Positions 43,114 to 52,916 of a stretch of 58,831 bases of DNA are shown piece by piece. Below the pieces are notes generated by a model, which did no database searches, was not told the DNA's origin, and saw nothing but the letters and a program-made list of their open reading frames with translations. A program made the position numbers and the translations under genes. The stretch is from Butyrivibrio sp. (GTDB lineage Bacteria > Bacillota > Clostridia > Lachnospirales > Lachnospiraceae). How positions within the stretch are numbered: the stretch's first letter is position 1; each line of letters starts with the position of its first letter. The DNA is taken from contig JAILMY010000187.1 of assembly GCA_024692165.1 (NCBI GenBank), forward strand, positions 1 through 58,831, written 5' to 3'.

Positions 43114-44616
43114 TTATTTTTTTCTGAAAAGATAATAGGTAAAATCATATCCGCTGTAGGAATAATCTGCCTGATCGATCAGCTCGTAGTTCTTCTTGAT
43201 ACCGGCCGGATAAGAATCCCTTGCAATAACAAAGTCAGTAAGGGCCTCCTTTATGTACCTTTCCTGCTCATAGTAAGGGTTATCCTCCTTCTTAGGGACG
43301 TCCAGGGTCTGGGTTTGAAACCACCTGCAGCTTGGAACAATATCCGTCAGGGTGTAAAGACCTGCATCAAGACAGCCAATGTTAAGAAGGGTCGGATTTT
43401 CTTTTTCCAGAACCTCATCCCTGAATCTGAACAGAAAAAAGTCCTCCTTCTTCTGCGACATAAACGACACATTCATGGACAAAAGAGCTGTCATCAAAAT
43501 CCCAAGAATGCTGCAAACAAGATAAGCCGGGATAAAGAAGCTTTTTTTATCAATGACATCCTTAAACAGCTTATCCAGTATCTTCCCAAGAAGTGCAAAG
43601 CCAAACACCGCGAAAACTCCAAGAGGCAGTGAATAATATGGTATTGTCCTGCCACCGGCAAAGATGCCAAGGAAGGTAAATCCAAAGAGGATCACCACCA
43701 CAAAACGGGAAAAGAGCTTTTGACCTCTTGCAAAAATCGAGTAAAAAAGTCCGGCGATCACAGGCACGAAAAATATCAGGTTGTCCAGGATCAGCCAGTA
43801 CAGTATCTTGGCTTCACTGTAGATAAAATCGTACAGACCGCCGTCGGCAGTATTCGGGTAAAGAAATACATTTATGTATACATAACCCCAGTACCAGTCG
43901 TAGAGGCTTCTGTTTACGGCAAAATATATTATCCATGGGATAAAGGGCACAAACATGCCAAAGAGGAACACAAAGCACGCCTTTATGCCCCGGACAAATT
44001 CCCTGTGAACCAGAAAAGCAAAGAACACCACCATCATCCAGGCAAAGAAAAAGCCAAGGCCAGTGAATTTAATATTGGCTACGACTCCTGCAAAAATGCC
44101 GCCAAGAAACACCTGCTTAAAACCCATGCTCCCTGACTCATAGTCCTTCAAAAAATATCTGATGATCAGGTAAAGTCCAAAGATGTACAGAGGAAGGCAC
44201 AGTTCCTCCGCAGCTCCGCCCCACCAAAAGCTCTGGGATACGATCATTACCACGAAGGAAAGGGGCGCCAAAACAGCCGCAATCCTGTCGGACACATAGA
44301 GCTTTAATATCTTGTAAAAGCCAATGATATCAAGGCTTCCGACAATTACTTCAACAATATAAACTCCGATAAAAGAAGTGTGGGAAACAAGATAAGCAAG
44401 ACCATAGATGAAATACAGATACATTCCCTTCTGGTCGAATACATCACGATATGGAACCTTGCCGTTAAATAAGGATTTACCCACTGAAAAATAACTGTTT
44501 ACGTCATCCCAGTTATTGAAAACATACAGGAAGGATGACCTGGTTGCGAGCATCAGAAAAAGAGCTGCAGATATGATAAAAAGAAAATACTTTAATCTAC
44601 TATCCTTTGCTGTCAT
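43114..44616 (-). CDS. GT39/ArnT-like integral membrane glycosyltransferase
   Basis: A 500-residue protein with about 11-12 helices. The first outside loop NNWDDVNSYFSVGKSLFNGK and VPYRDVFDQKGMYLYFIYGL carries the acidic residues typical of GT-C enzymes using polyprenyl-phosphate sugars. The C-terminal ~120 residues are soluble (LNIGCLDAGLYTLTDIVPSC). The acceptor is unknown; a role in glycosylating a surface polymer or protein is inferred. The ATG at 44616 follows TTTAGGAATGATTC. It is 13 bp upstream of the NUDIX gene. Confidence 0.82.
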   Translation of the reverse strand: MTAKDSRLKYFLFIISAALFLMLATRSSFLYVFNNWDDVNSYFSVGKSLFNGKVPYRDVFDQKGMYLYFIYGLAYLVSHTSFIGVYIVEVIVGSLDIIGFYKILKLYVSDRIAAVLAPLSFVVMIVSQSFWWGGAAEELCLPLYIFGLYLIIRYFLKDYESGSMGFKQVFLGGIFAGVVANIKFTGLGFFFAWMMVVFFAFLVHREFVRGIKACFVFLFGMFVPFIPWIIYFAVNRSLYDWYWGYVYINVFLYPNTADGGLYDFIYSEAKILYWLILDNLIFFVPVIAGLFYSIFARGQKLFSRFVVVILFGFTFLGIFAGGRTIPYYSLPLGVFAVFGFALLGKILDKLFKDVIDKKSFFIPAYLVCSILGILMTALLSMNVSFMSQKKEDFFLFRFRDEVLEKENPTLLNIGCLDAGLYTLTDIVPSCRWFQTQTLDVPKKEDNPYYEQERYIKEALTDFVIARDSYPAGIKKNYELIDQADYSYSGYDFTYYLFRKK

Positions 44617-44658
44617 GAATCATTCCTAAATATATTTATAGTATTTCCAAATCCCGGA

Positions 44659-44949
44659 TCAATATTCTGCGTGCTCGCATTTAATATTAGTTCCGTTGAA
44701 CTCACAGTCTGTGATGGCATACTTCATGCCCTTGCGGCCAAGGAACTTTCTTCCGGTAAGTACAAGATGGATTCTCTTATCCTCTGTCATATATTCCTCG
44801 GATATCTCATCCATGGATTCAGAATCATCCAGTACCTTTTTAAAATCACATATAAAAGCAGGTACAATAACCGCTCCAATACTCTGGCCCTGATTAGGAC
44901 CATAGATTCTCATGATCTCATGCAAGATCTGTGTCCTTAATTCGTCCAT
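44659..44949 (-). CDS. Small protein of unknown function
   Basis: A 96-residue protein (MDELRTQILHEIMRIYGPNQ ... LGRKGMKYAITDCEFNGTNI) with no membrane segment and two or three Cys. The ATG at 44949 follows AGGAATTATAA. It sits between the pyrophosphatase gene and the GT39-like gene on the same strand. I do not recognise a family. Confidence 0.75.
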   Translation of the reverse strand: MDELRTQILHEIMRIYGPNQGQSIGAVIVPAFICDFKKVLDDSESMDEISEEYMTEDKRIHLVLTGRKFLGRKGMKYAITDCEFNGTNIKCEHAEY

Positions 44950-45000
44950 TTATAATTCCTATACCCCTTTAACCCCTACATCAAATGCGTAATAAGAAAA

Positions 45001-46647
45001 TTACTGCTGTATTGTCTCAACGATAGATGGCAGAAGCTGCTTCTTACGTGAAACAACTCCCGGCAGAATCGCACTGTCTCCTTCCACATTAACCCCAAAT
45101 GCGGCATTGAGAGTATGCTGTGCCTTCGCACCCGCGAAAACCACCTCTGAAGATTCATCAATAATATTGGTCAGCATGAAGAAAAGCATATCCAAACCGT
45201 CAGCCGAAGCCACCTTCTTTAGCTCAGGCATGATCTGATCCTTTATTTCAACAAGCTCTTCCGCACTCATTGAATTGATCTGACCGATTCCGATGGTCAT
45301 ATCATCTACTGTAAACTTCTTGAAATCCTGGTGAAGGATCTCTGTAACACTCTTGCCGCTGAGATTAGATCCTGCGTGGAACATTTCCTTGGCAAAGCTC
45401 TCGTAATCTACTCCGGCGATGGCTGCCAGATCCTCTCCTGCCTGCTTATCAACCAGTGTACATGTAGGTGATCTGAACATCAGCGTATCTGACAAAATAG
45501 CTGCCAAAAGAAGTCCTGCTGTAGTCTTGTCGATCTCGATACCATATTCCTTGTACATTCGATAAATAATTGTACAGGTTGAACCAAGAGGCTGATTCCT
45601 GAAAAATACAGGACCGGCGGTCTCGATGGTGCGAAGTCTGTGGTGATCAATGATCTCCAGGATATCTGCAGTATCAGCGCCGTTAACAGCCTGGTTCTTT
45701 TCATTGTGGTCCACCAGAATAAGCTGTTTCTTCTTGGCACCCAGGAAATTTCTTCGGCTGATCATACCGATGTAATTATCGTTTTTATCAAGAACCGGGA
45801 AGTATCTGTGTCTCATGGAAGCCATTACTTCCTGAATATCTTCGATGAAATCATCCATATGGAAGCACACCAGCTTGTCCTTTTTCATGACATGCTCTAT
45901 AGGCATACTCTGGTTTATAAGCCTTGCCACTATGAATGTATCATGAGGTGTAGTGATGATCTTGGTGCCGTGCTCTCTTGCCTGGATCTGAATGGTCTTG
46001 GCCACATCAGCACCCTCGCAGACTATGATACATCCGGCGTTCATCTCAATGGCGCACAGCTGCATATCATATCTGTTACCAAGGATTACCACATCCCCTT
46101 CCTCTATGACATTTTCCATCATATCAGGGTTGGCTGCAGCAATAACCACTTTTCCCTTCCTAAGGATGTCGTCTATTTCTCCAACAATAAGCTCGCCGTC
46201 CAGAGTTTCAACGATATTCCTATAGCAGGTATTCGCTTCTGAAAGGATCTTAGGGTCGATAACATCCATGTAGGTTTCAACAATATCATTGGTTGTTACG
46301 ATTCCGGTAAGTTCATCCCCTTCAGTAACACAAAGGGTCACAACTCCTGCATCCCTCATCTTGGACCAGGCATTTTTAAGGGAAAGGTTTCTGCTGGTTC
46401 CCTCCAGCTTTCTGATCTCCATGTCCCTGACCTGGGTCCTTACATCCTTAACATAGGCCGGAGTGTCTACTCCAAAGTAAGACATTACAAACTGTGTCTC
46501 TTCATTGAGATGTCCTGCTCTGCAGGCAATATACTCATCTCCGGTTACCTGTCTTTTCAAATTAGCATATGTAATAGCTGCGCAGATTGAATCTGTATCC
46601 GGGTTCTTATGACCCATTACTATTACTGGTCTTTTCTGTTCGTCCAT
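45001..46647 (-). CDS. Manganese-dependent inorganic pyrophosphatase with CBS and DRTGG domains
   Basis: Family II pyrophosphatase that hydrolyses PPi and pulls biosynthesis forward. The 548-residue protein has the DHH start VIVMGHKNPDTDSICAAITY, two CBS domains split by a DRTGG domain (about 75-310), the continuation ILVDHNEKNQ and DIIDHHRL-like EIIDHHRLRTIETAGP, and the DHHA2 C-terminus. CBS-DRTGG enzymes are controlled by adenine nucleotides and diadenosine polyphosphates in characterised relatives. I chose the ATG at 46647 after AGGAGAATATTTG. No clear operon partner. Confidence 0.93.
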   Translation of the reverse strand: MDEQKRPVIVMGHKNPDTDSICAAITYANLKRQVTGDEYIACRAGHLNEETQFVMSYFGVDTPAYVKDVRTQVRDMEIRKLEGTSRNLSLKNAWSKMRDAGVVTLCVTEGDELTGIVTTNDIVETYMDVIDPKILSEANTCYRNIVETLDGELIVGEIDDILRKGKVVIAAANPDMMENVIEEGDVVILGNRYDMQLCAIEMNAGCIIVCEGADVAKTIQIQAREHGTKIITTPHDTFIVARLINQSMPIEHVMKKDKLVCFHMDDFIEDIQEVMASMRHRYFPVLDKNDNYIGMISRRNFLGAKKKQLILVDHNEKNQAVNGADTADILEIIDHHRLRTIETAGPVFFRNQPLGSTCTIIYRMYKEYGIEIDKTTAGLLLAAILSDTLMFRSPTCTLVDKQAGEDLAAIAGVDYESFAKEMFHAGSNLSGKSVTEILHQDFKKFTVDDMTIGIGQINSMSAEELVEIKDQIMPELKKVASADGLDMLFFMLTNIIDESSEVVFAGAKAQHTLNAAFGVNVEGDSAILPGVVSRKKQLLPSIVETIQQ

Positions 46648-46779
46648 CAAATATTCTCCTGACTTCACGCGGTCATGAAAGCCATCTAATATAAACAAGC
46701 TTTTACTTATATCATATTAACGCATAACAGTCTATCTTTTCTACACTTTTCAAAATATTTACCGCAAAAACAGGGTTGT

Positions 46780-48510
46780 TTATGCAAACTGACTGTTATA
46801 CAGCTCGAAATAGAAGCCCTTCTGATCCAGGAGCTGTTTATGATTGCCCTGTTCTATGATATGTCCGTCCTTCATAACAAGGATCACATCTGCTTCTCTG
46901 ATAGTTGAAAGTCTGTGCGCCACAATAAAGCTTGTTCTTCCGGTCATCATTTTATTAAAGGCCTTCTGTATCCTAATCTCGGTACTGGTATCAATGGAGG
47001 ATGTAGCCTCATCCAAAATCAGCATAGGAGGGATACTGAGCATAACTCTGGTGATGCAAAGAAGCTGCTTCTGTCCCTGTGAGAGGTTTCCGCCGTTCTC
47101 GCTGATCACGGTATCATAGCCCTTCGGCAGTCTCTTGATAAAGCTGTGGGCATGGGAAGCCTTTGCAGCTGCAATTATCTCCTCATCACTAAAGCCCTCT
47201 CTGCCGAGGGTAATGTTATCTCTGATAGTGCCGTTTTTAAGCCATGTCTCCTGCAGCACCATTCCGAAATTGCTGCGAAGGACGCTCCTCTTTAAGTCTC
47301 TGATATCGTATCCGTCAATGCTGATGCTGCCCTTATCCACGTCATAGAATCTCATGAGCAGGTTGATAAGAGTAGTCTTTCCACTTCCTGTAGGTCCTAC
47401 AATAGCAACCCTCTGGCCCTTTTTGATGTCCAGATTAAGGTTCTCAATAAGCTTCTTGCTCTTGTCATAGGAAAAGCCAGCGTCCATGATATCCACATTT
47501 CCCTCAGCTGTAAGCTCAGAAGGTGATTTGGGGCTATCTTCAATCTCCGGTTTTTCCTCAATGAGGGCAAATACCCTCTCAGCGCAGGCCAGGGCATTCT
47601 GAAGTTCTGTTACAACTCCTGAAATCTCGTTGAAAGGCTTGGTATATTGGTTTGCGTAACTAAGGAAAATAGTAAGGCCGCCTACGGTCATCCTTCCCGA
47701 AATACATGAGAAGGCGCCAAACAATGCAACCGCCGCATATACCAGGTTGTTAATAAAGCGGGTGCTGGGGTTTGTGAGGGATGAAATAAATGTAGCCTTT
47801 ACGCTGGTCTCCTCCAGTCTTTCATTTATATCATCAAAGTACTCCATGTTTTCTGTTTCGTGGGCGAAGGCCTTTACTACAGACAAATTACCGATCATCT
47901 CGTCCACAAAGGCCGTCTGATCTGCTCTTGCTTCACTTTGCTTTTTGAACAGGGAAAAAGACCTGCTGGCTACGAATCTGGCCACAAACAAAGACAGGGG
48001 TGTGAGCACCACAACCACCAGTGCAATCTTGGCATTTAAGTAAAACATGAAGATCAAAGTGCCAAGAATAGTGACTATTCCTGTAAAGAGCTGTGTAAAG
48101 CCCATGAGCAGTCCATCGGAAAAAAGATCCACATCAGAGATTATCTTGCTGACAATATCACCGGTCTGCTTTGTATCAAGATACTCAAAAGGGAGCTTTT
48201 GAAGCTTGTCAAAGGCTTCCGTTCTGATATCTCTCACAACCTGAAAGGTTATCTTGTTATTGGCCTTGTTCATTATCCACTGGCAACATGCAACTATGAG
48301 CACGGATACAACCATGTTTAAAAGAATTTTTGCAACGCCACTGAAATCAACAGCGCCCTTACCCACAAGCAGATCTACAGCTCTTCCTGCAAGAATAGGT
48401 ACATACAGCGACAGAATTGCTGTAACCACTGCCAAAAACATTGATATAAAAATGAGAATGCGGTATTTACCGGCATATCTTAGTACTTTTTTCAGGGTCC
48501 CCTTTTTCAT
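46780..48510 (-). CDS. ABC exporter half-transporter (catalytically consensus subunit)
   Basis: A 576-residue protein: six-helix membrane domain (residues ~15-315) and ATPase domain (~335-575) with Walker A GPTGSGKTT, Walker B MLILDEATSS with the catalytic Glu, and H-loop IVAHRLST. The signature is LSQGQ and not LSGGQ. Its start overlaps the upstream half-transporter by 4 bp (ATGA). The two form a heterodimeric multidrug-type exporter like BmrC/BmrD, this being the BmrD-like half. The substrate is not deducible. Confidence 0.93.
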   Translation of the reverse strand: MKKGTLKKVLRYAGKYRILIFISMFLAVVTAILSLYVPILAGRAVDLLVGKGAVDFSGVAKILLNMVVSVLIVACCQWIMNKANNKITFQVVRDIRTEAFDKLQKLPFEYLDTKQTGDIVSKIISDVDLFSDGLLMGFTQLFTGIVTILGTLIFMFYLNAKIALVVVVLTPLSLFVARFVASRSFSLFKKQSEARADQTAFVDEMIGNLSVVKAFAHETENMEYFDDINERLEETSVKATFISSLTNPSTRFINNLVYAAVALFGAFSCISGRMTVGGLTIFLSYANQYTKPFNEISGVVTELQNALACAERVFALIEEKPEIEDSPKSPSELTAEGNVDIMDAGFSYDKSKKLIENLNLDIKKGQRVAIVGPTGSGKTTLINLLMRFYDVDKGSISIDGYDIRDLKRSVLRSNFGMVLQETWLKNGTIRDNITLGREGFSDEEIIAAAKASHAHSFIKRLPKGYDTVISENGGNLSQGQKQLLCITRVMLSIPPMLILDEATSSIDTSTEIRIQKAFNKMMTGRTSFIVAHRLSTIREADVILVMKDGHIIEQGNHKQLLDQKGFYFELYNSQFA

Positions 48511-50231
48511 ACCGCTCCCTCCTTCTTAAACTGAGAATCGTAAATTTCCTTGTAAAGCTCACAGGATGTAAGGAGCTGTTCATGGGTTCCGATGCCTGCA
48601 ATGTGGCCGTTATCAAGGACGATTATCTTATCACATGTAAGAACTGCAGAGCTTCTCTGGGATACGATAAAGGTTGTTGGCGGATTCTTCATTTCGGCAA
48701 TTGCCTCACGAAGTTTTTTATCCGTCAGATAATCAAGAGCTGATGCGCTGTCATCCAGTATAAGGATCTCTGGCTTTCTTACCAGGGCTCTGGCTATAGT
48801 AAGTCTCTGCCTCTGGCCTCCCGAGAAGTTCTTTCCGCCTTGGGCTACCATGTAGTCCAGGCCGTTTTCTTTGCCCTCCACAACCTCTTTTGCCTGGGCT
48901 ATCTCAAGGGCCTCATAAATCTCCTCATCGGTGGCATCATTTTTGCCCCATTTAAGGTTATCTCTGATGGTGCCATGGAAAAGAACTGCCTTCTGAGGAA
49001 CGATTCCAATCCTCTCCCTGAGGGCTTCGAGATTGTAGTCCTTTACATCGTGTCCATCAATAACAACGCTGCCGGCACTTACGTCGTAAAAACGAGGAAT
49101 AAGGCTTATCAGTGATGATTTACCACTGCCGGTTCCTCCGATAACACCTATTCTTTCGCCTCGCTTTGCTGTAAAGTCGATTCCTTCAAGGGATTCCTCG
49201 CTGTCTCCCTCATATATCATGGATACACCGGAAAAGACAACGTGATCATCCGCTTCTTTAAACTCAGTAATATTGCCATCCTTCATGGAGGACTTAAACT
49301 CAAGAAGCTCCTGTACTCTGTTTCCTGAGGCAATGGCCTTGGTCATAGTCAGGATAAGGTTTGCGAACTTAATAAGTTCTACAAGAATCTGGGACATATA
49401 GTTATAAAGAGCTACTACCTGACCCTGAGTAAGCTCTCCTGCATTGACGTAAATGGCGCCTCTGTAGATCAGGTATGCAACTGAAAGATTCAGTATTGCG
49501 AAGGTCACAGGGTTCATTAAAGCTGATACTCCGCCCACAAATCTCTGGAGCTTCATAAGCTCGTCATTGTGCTTATTGAAGTTCTTTTTCTCCTGCTCCT
49601 CAAGGCCAAAGGCCCTGATAACCCTCACACCGGTGTGATTCTCTCTGGTAAGCCTAAGAAGCGTATCAAGACCCCCCTGAATCTGACCGTAGCGAGGAAT
49701 GCTCCATACCATGATGGCTCCGACTACAGCAAAAAGAAGAATGATGGTAACCAGGAAAATCAGAGCCTGCCTTACGTCAATGGTAAATGCCATGACCATA
49801 GCTCCAAATACCACAAAGGGCGAACGCAGAAGAAGTCTGATGGTCATGTTGACTCCCTGCTGAACCTGGTTCATATCGCTGGTCATCCTTGTGATCATGG
49901 CTGAGGTTCCAACCCTGTCCATATCTGAGAATGACAGCTTCTGAATATTTTCAAAGAGTGCTCTCTTTACCTTCTTTGCAAAGCCTGCAGCTGCCCTGGC
50001 AGCGAAATACTGGGCAACAACGGCACTTATATAGCCTACAGCCGTAAGCGCAAAAAGAAGCAGACAATTCCTTATGATCTGGGAAGAATCGTGATTTGCG
50101 ATTCCCTTATCAATCATGGCTGCTATTACAAGTGGCACCATGAGCTCAAAGGAGGCCTCCAGAAGCTTGAACAGAGGTCCCAGGAGCGCTTCTTTCTTAT
50201 ATTCTTTCAAGTAAACCAGTAATTTTCGCAT
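48507..50231 (-). CDS. ABC exporter half-transporter (degenerate-site subunit)
   Basis: A 574-residue half-transporter with six helices and an ATPase domain: Walker A GGTGSGKSS, signature FSGGQRQRL, Walker B ILILDDSASALD where the catalytic Glu is Asp, and an H-loop in which the His is Gln (IVSQRSSA). These changes, paired with the LSQGQ signature of the downstream subunit, give one consensus and one degenerate ATP site, as in BmrC/BmrD-type exporters. The ATG at 50231 follows AAAGGAAATCACAATAA. Confidence 0.93.
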   Translation of the reverse strand: MRKLLVYLKEYKKEALLGPLFKLLEASFELMVPLVIAAMIDKGIANHDSSQIIRNCLLLFALTAVGYISAVVAQYFAARAAAGFAKKVKRALFENIQKLSFSDMDRVGTSAMITRMTSDMNQVQQGVNMTIRLLLRSPFVVFGAMVMAFTIDVRQALIFLVTIILLFAVVGAIMVWSIPRYGQIQGGLDTLLRLTRENHTGVRVIRAFGLEEQEKKNFNKHNDELMKLQRFVGGVSALMNPVTFAILNLSVAYLIYRGAIYVNAGELTQGQVVALYNYMSQILVELIKFANLILTMTKAIASGNRVQELLEFKSSMKDGNITEFKEADDHVVFSGVSMIYEGDSEESLEGIDFTAKRGERIGVIGGTGSGKSSLISLIPRFYDVSAGSVVIDGHDVKDYNLEALRERIGIVPQKAVLFHGTIRDNLKWGKNDATDEEIYEALEIAQAKEVVEGKENGLDYMVAQGGKNFSGGQRQRLTIARALVRKPEILILDDSASALDYLTDKKLREAIAEMKNPPTTFIVSQRSSAVLTCDKIIVLDNGHIAGIGTHEQLLTSCELYKEIYDSQFKKEGAV

Positions 50232-50310
50232 TTATTGTGATTTCCTTTTTTATGGTTTTGGTTTTATGGACGCCATTATTTGACAAAAAAATCAATTGCT
50301 GTCCATGAAT

Positions 50311-51876
50311 TCAATAATTGATCCTAAGGCCCTTAGGATAATGATTTTTAAGCATGCCTCCGGCAAGCTTGGCCCAGCCTATGGAAAAGCCGTCTACTGT
50401 GATGAGTGTCCAGCCCTTTGACTTTTTATCTGTTTCAGCTGCGGCTACCCGGAGCGTCTGTCCGTTCAGGTACTGCCTGATTTCTGCTGAATCTGCTGAA
50501 AAATCCACAGTGCTTTTGGCATCCAAAGGCTTCATAGAAAGAGCCAGAGCATGGGATGGCTCAAAGCGGTCCTTCTTGATGGTCCCAAGGTGCAGTCCCG
50601 GACGCATGACCTTAAGGCCACCGGTTGACGGCATATCCTCAGGTGCCAGATAAAGCTGGTCTCCAAACAAAAAAGAAGTCTGCCCAAGATCAATCCCGCT
50701 TTTTGTAATATGCGCCGAATCATCTTCAAATGCAAGGGTTTCCTTAGCAAAATCCATAAATACTTTCATTACATCCTTTTTGGCAGGAAGATTACGACCT
50801 CCAGGCACGTAACCATCTCTTTTTCCTGATGCAGCAGAAGGTCCACAGTCTGCCCCCTCATTCACTCCTGCGCCAGCCGGGTCTCCATCACGCCTTAAAA
50901 CGCACATGAAGTGGCCTTCTCCGCGAAGTTTATGGGGCCAGAGCCTTACGGCATTTCTAACCTCTTCCTTAAGTCCTGCATCAAACTGTTCAAAGTCTGT
51001 ACCTGATAAATCGCCAAAGCTGTTTTCAAACTCCTCTTTGACCTGCTCTACGCATTCCCTGGAGATGAATTCTACCCGGGCATTATCCATGCCGCCAATA
51101 AGAGACGTCTTCTGCACATGGAAGTCCCTATGGGATGCAATAAATCTATATATGCTCTCCTCGTTTTCCGCCGGAGCAAATGTACAAGTAGAATACACCA
51201 GTGTGCCACCGGGAGCAAGGCATTTGGATGCAAAATCCAAAATCTCTTTTTGCCTTTGGGCACAGTTTGATACGTTTTCAGGACTCCACTCGGAAGTAGC
51301 AATCTCATTTTTCCTGAACATTCCCTCTCCGGAACAGGGAGCATCCACCAGAATTTTGTCAAAATAGCCCTCAAATCGCTCTGCTATATGTTCGGGCGTC
51401 TCGTTAAGCACCATACAGTTTGTGATTCCAAGGCGTTCCACGTTAAGGGACAGAATCTTTGCCCTTTCTCTGCTTATCTCATTGCTTATGAGAATACCCT
51501 TACCCTGCATTTTTACGGCAATCTGGGTGCTCTTTCCTCCCGGTGCTGCGCAAAGATCAAGGACTCTCTCCCCGGGCTTTGGGTCCAGGAATCGTACCGG
51601 TGCCATGGCACTGGGCTCCTGAATATAGTAAAGCCCAGCCTCGTGATAAGGGTGTTTGCCGGGAGATACACTATCATCATAGTAATAGCCTGTTTCCTCC
51701 CAGGGCACCTGTTCTCCAAGGCCATCGATATCCGGATGCCTGTCTGCAATTTTAAGCGTATTTATTCTAAGAGCATGATATCTTGTGTCAGTATCTCCAA
51801 AGCTATCCATAAAGGCCTTGAACTCATCCTCTGGCAAAAGATTTTTCATTCTTTCAACAAATAATTCCGGAAGCAT
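50311..51876 (-). CDS. RsmF-like rRNA (cytosine-5) methyltransferase
   Basis: A 521-residue enzyme of the NOL1/NOP2/Sun family that methylates C5 of cytosine in rRNA. SAM site VLDLCAAPGGKSTQIAVKM (about 108-125), the PC motif VDAPCSGEGMFRKNE, and the catalytic Cys in VYSTCTFAPAENE. The C-terminal ~170 residues form an RNA-binding PUA-like part, preceded by a Gly-rich linker. The ATG at 51876 follows AATGAGGTAATAT. A 15-base palindrome precedes it. The exact target base (YebU/RsmF or RsmB-like) is not certain. Confidence 0.92.
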   Translation of the reverse strand: MLPELFVERMKNLLPEDEFKAFMDSFGDTDTRYHALRINTLKIADRHPDIDGLGEQVPWEETGYYYDDSVSPGKHPYHEAGLYYIQEPSAMAPVRFLDPKPGERVLDLCAAPGGKSTQIAVKMQGKGILISNEISRERAKILSLNVERLGITNCMVLNETPEHIAERFEGYFDKILVDAPCSGEGMFRKNEIATSEWSPENVSNCAQRQKEILDFASKCLAPGGTLVYSTCTFAPAENEESIYRFIASHRDFHVQKTSLIGGMDNARVEFISRECVEQVKEEFENSFGDLSGTDFEQFDAGLKEEVRNAVRLWPHKLRGEGHFMCVLRRDGDPAGAGVNEGADCGPSAASGKRDGYVPGGRNLPAKKDVMKVFMDFAKETLAFEDDSAHITKSGIDLGQTSFLFGDQLYLAPEDMPSTGGLKVMRPGLHLGTIKKDRFEPSHALALSMKPLDAKSTVDFSADSAEIRQYLNGQTLRVAAAETDKKSKGWTLITVDGFSIGWAKLAGGMLKNHYPKGLRINY

Positions 51877-51892
51877 ATATTACCTCATTAAA

Positions 51893-51907
51893 GCTTAGTA
51901 ACTAAGC
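51893..51907. promoter_or_regulatory. Palindrome upstream of the rRNA methyltransferase
   Basis: GCTTAGT-A-ACTAAGC is a perfect 7-bp inverted repeat around one base, 17 bases before the start codon. It may be an operator; no partner regulator is established. Confidence 0.4.
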
Positions 51908-51915
51908 AAATTTAA

Positions 51916-51954
51916 GGGCCTCGTATAGATGAATGATCATCTTTACGAAAGCCC
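51916..51954. terminator. Imperfect hairpin terminator candidate
   Basis: Stem GGGC/GCCC, TCGTA/TACGA and AGATGA/TCATCT around the loop ATGA, with one or two mismatches and TTTT on the plus side. It lies after the DtxR-family stop and before the methyltransferase start. Confidence 0.5.
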
Positions 51955-51983
51955 CTTTTCTAATAATACCATATAAAATAATA

Positions 51984-52358
51984 TCAGGCATTTCCCTTAT
52001 GCTCTTTTAAATATTTCTTTATGCCTCTGAAAGTTTCAGGGCTGATGATATGCTCAATTCTGCAGGCGTCTGTCTCTGCAATCTCTTCATTGACTCCTGC
52101 CGTAAGCATCAGAAACTTGGTAAGATTAGTGTGTTTCTCGTAAACACTCTTCGCCTTCTTAAGTCCAAGTTCAGTTAAAACAAGCTCTCCGTCAGCCTCT
52201 ACAGTAATAAGGCCATCCTCTTTAAGAAGTCCTACGGCTCTGGATACGCTTGGTCTTGAAAAATTCAGTTCATTGGCCACATCGATTGAACGAACCATTC
52301 CCTTTCTCTTTTTTAAAAGATATATGGTCTCGATATAGTCTTCACCTGATTCGTGCAT
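51984..52358 (-). CDS. DtxR/MntR-family metal-dependent regulator
   Basis: A 124-residue regulator: winged helix (GMVRSIDVANELNFSRPSVS) and dimerisation/metal domain, without the SH3-like third domain, so MntR length. Candidate metal ligands are D7 and E10 (GEDYIETIY), the His in YEKHTNLTKF, and the ACRIEH motif. The Cys in ACRIEH matches DtxR/IdeR (iron) while D7 matches MntR (manganese), so the metal is ambiguous. The ATG at 52358 follows AAAGGAGAGCAGCT. No metal transporter is adjacent. Confidence 0.9.
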   Translation of the reverse strand: MHESGEDYIETIYLLKKRKGMVRSIDVANELNFSRPSVSRAVGLLKEDGLITVEADGELVLTELGLKKAKSVYEKHTNLTKFLMLTAGVNEEIAETDACRIEHIISPETFRGIKKYLKEHKGNA

Positions 52359-52431
52359 AGCTGCTCTCCTTTACATACAAAATACCTTCATAAGTAATTG
52401 TATTGTATGCAACCATTTTTTGCAACCATAA

Positions 52432-52752
52432 TTATTTATCTTCGTATTTGAAGCCAACAACCTCTCTGTTCTCATCCTGAGTCTCGTTGTCATTGCTTGA
52501 ATTTGCTGTGTAATTGTTTGTATATCCGGTTGAATAGCTGTCACGATTTGAAGAATTCTGTTCATAATCAGGAGCATCCTCCATAACGATTGAAGCTATA
52601 ATATAAAGCAGAACTCCGCTTCCACCCGCAAATACTACTAAGATCCAGATAAGTCTGATAAGAGTAGGATCCACATTGAGGTATTCACCAAGTCCTCCGC
52701 AAACACCTGCTATTCTTCTATCATTGCTCTTATAAAGTCTCTTTGTGTTCAT
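52432..52752 (-). CDS. PspC-domain membrane protein
   Basis: A 106-residue protein with a PspC domain: RLYKSNDRRIAGVCGGLGEY, LIRLIWILVVFAGGSGVLLYI (one or two membrane helices), then a polar Asn/Ser/Tyr-rich tail. PspC proteins sense or counter envelope stress. The ATG at 52752 follows GGAGGAAATGTT, so the longer frame is rejected. Single gene; it lies upstream of the DtxR-type regulator. Confidence 0.92.
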   Translation of the reverse strand: MNTKRLYKSNDRRIAGVCGGLGEYLNVDPTLIRLIWILVVFAGGSGVLLYIIASIVMEDAPDYEQNSSNRDSYSTGYTNNYTANSSNDNETQDENREVVGFKYEDK

Positions 52753-52916
52753 AACATTTCCTCCATCAAAATATGAAATAATCCAATGTTTTTCATCTGA
52801 TAATATTATTATAGTTTCCTGCATAACCAAGATACAGGATTATTTACGTGAATTATTTTATTTTAATTTTCTATTTTAGCGGTTATTTACACTAAAGCAG
52901 ATTAAAAACGCACCGA

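Noticed and set aside
50320-50338. Palindrome ATCCTAAGG/CCTTAGGAT at the end of the methyltransferase gene
   Set aside because: It lies in the coding region and lacks a T-run, so a terminator call is not supported.
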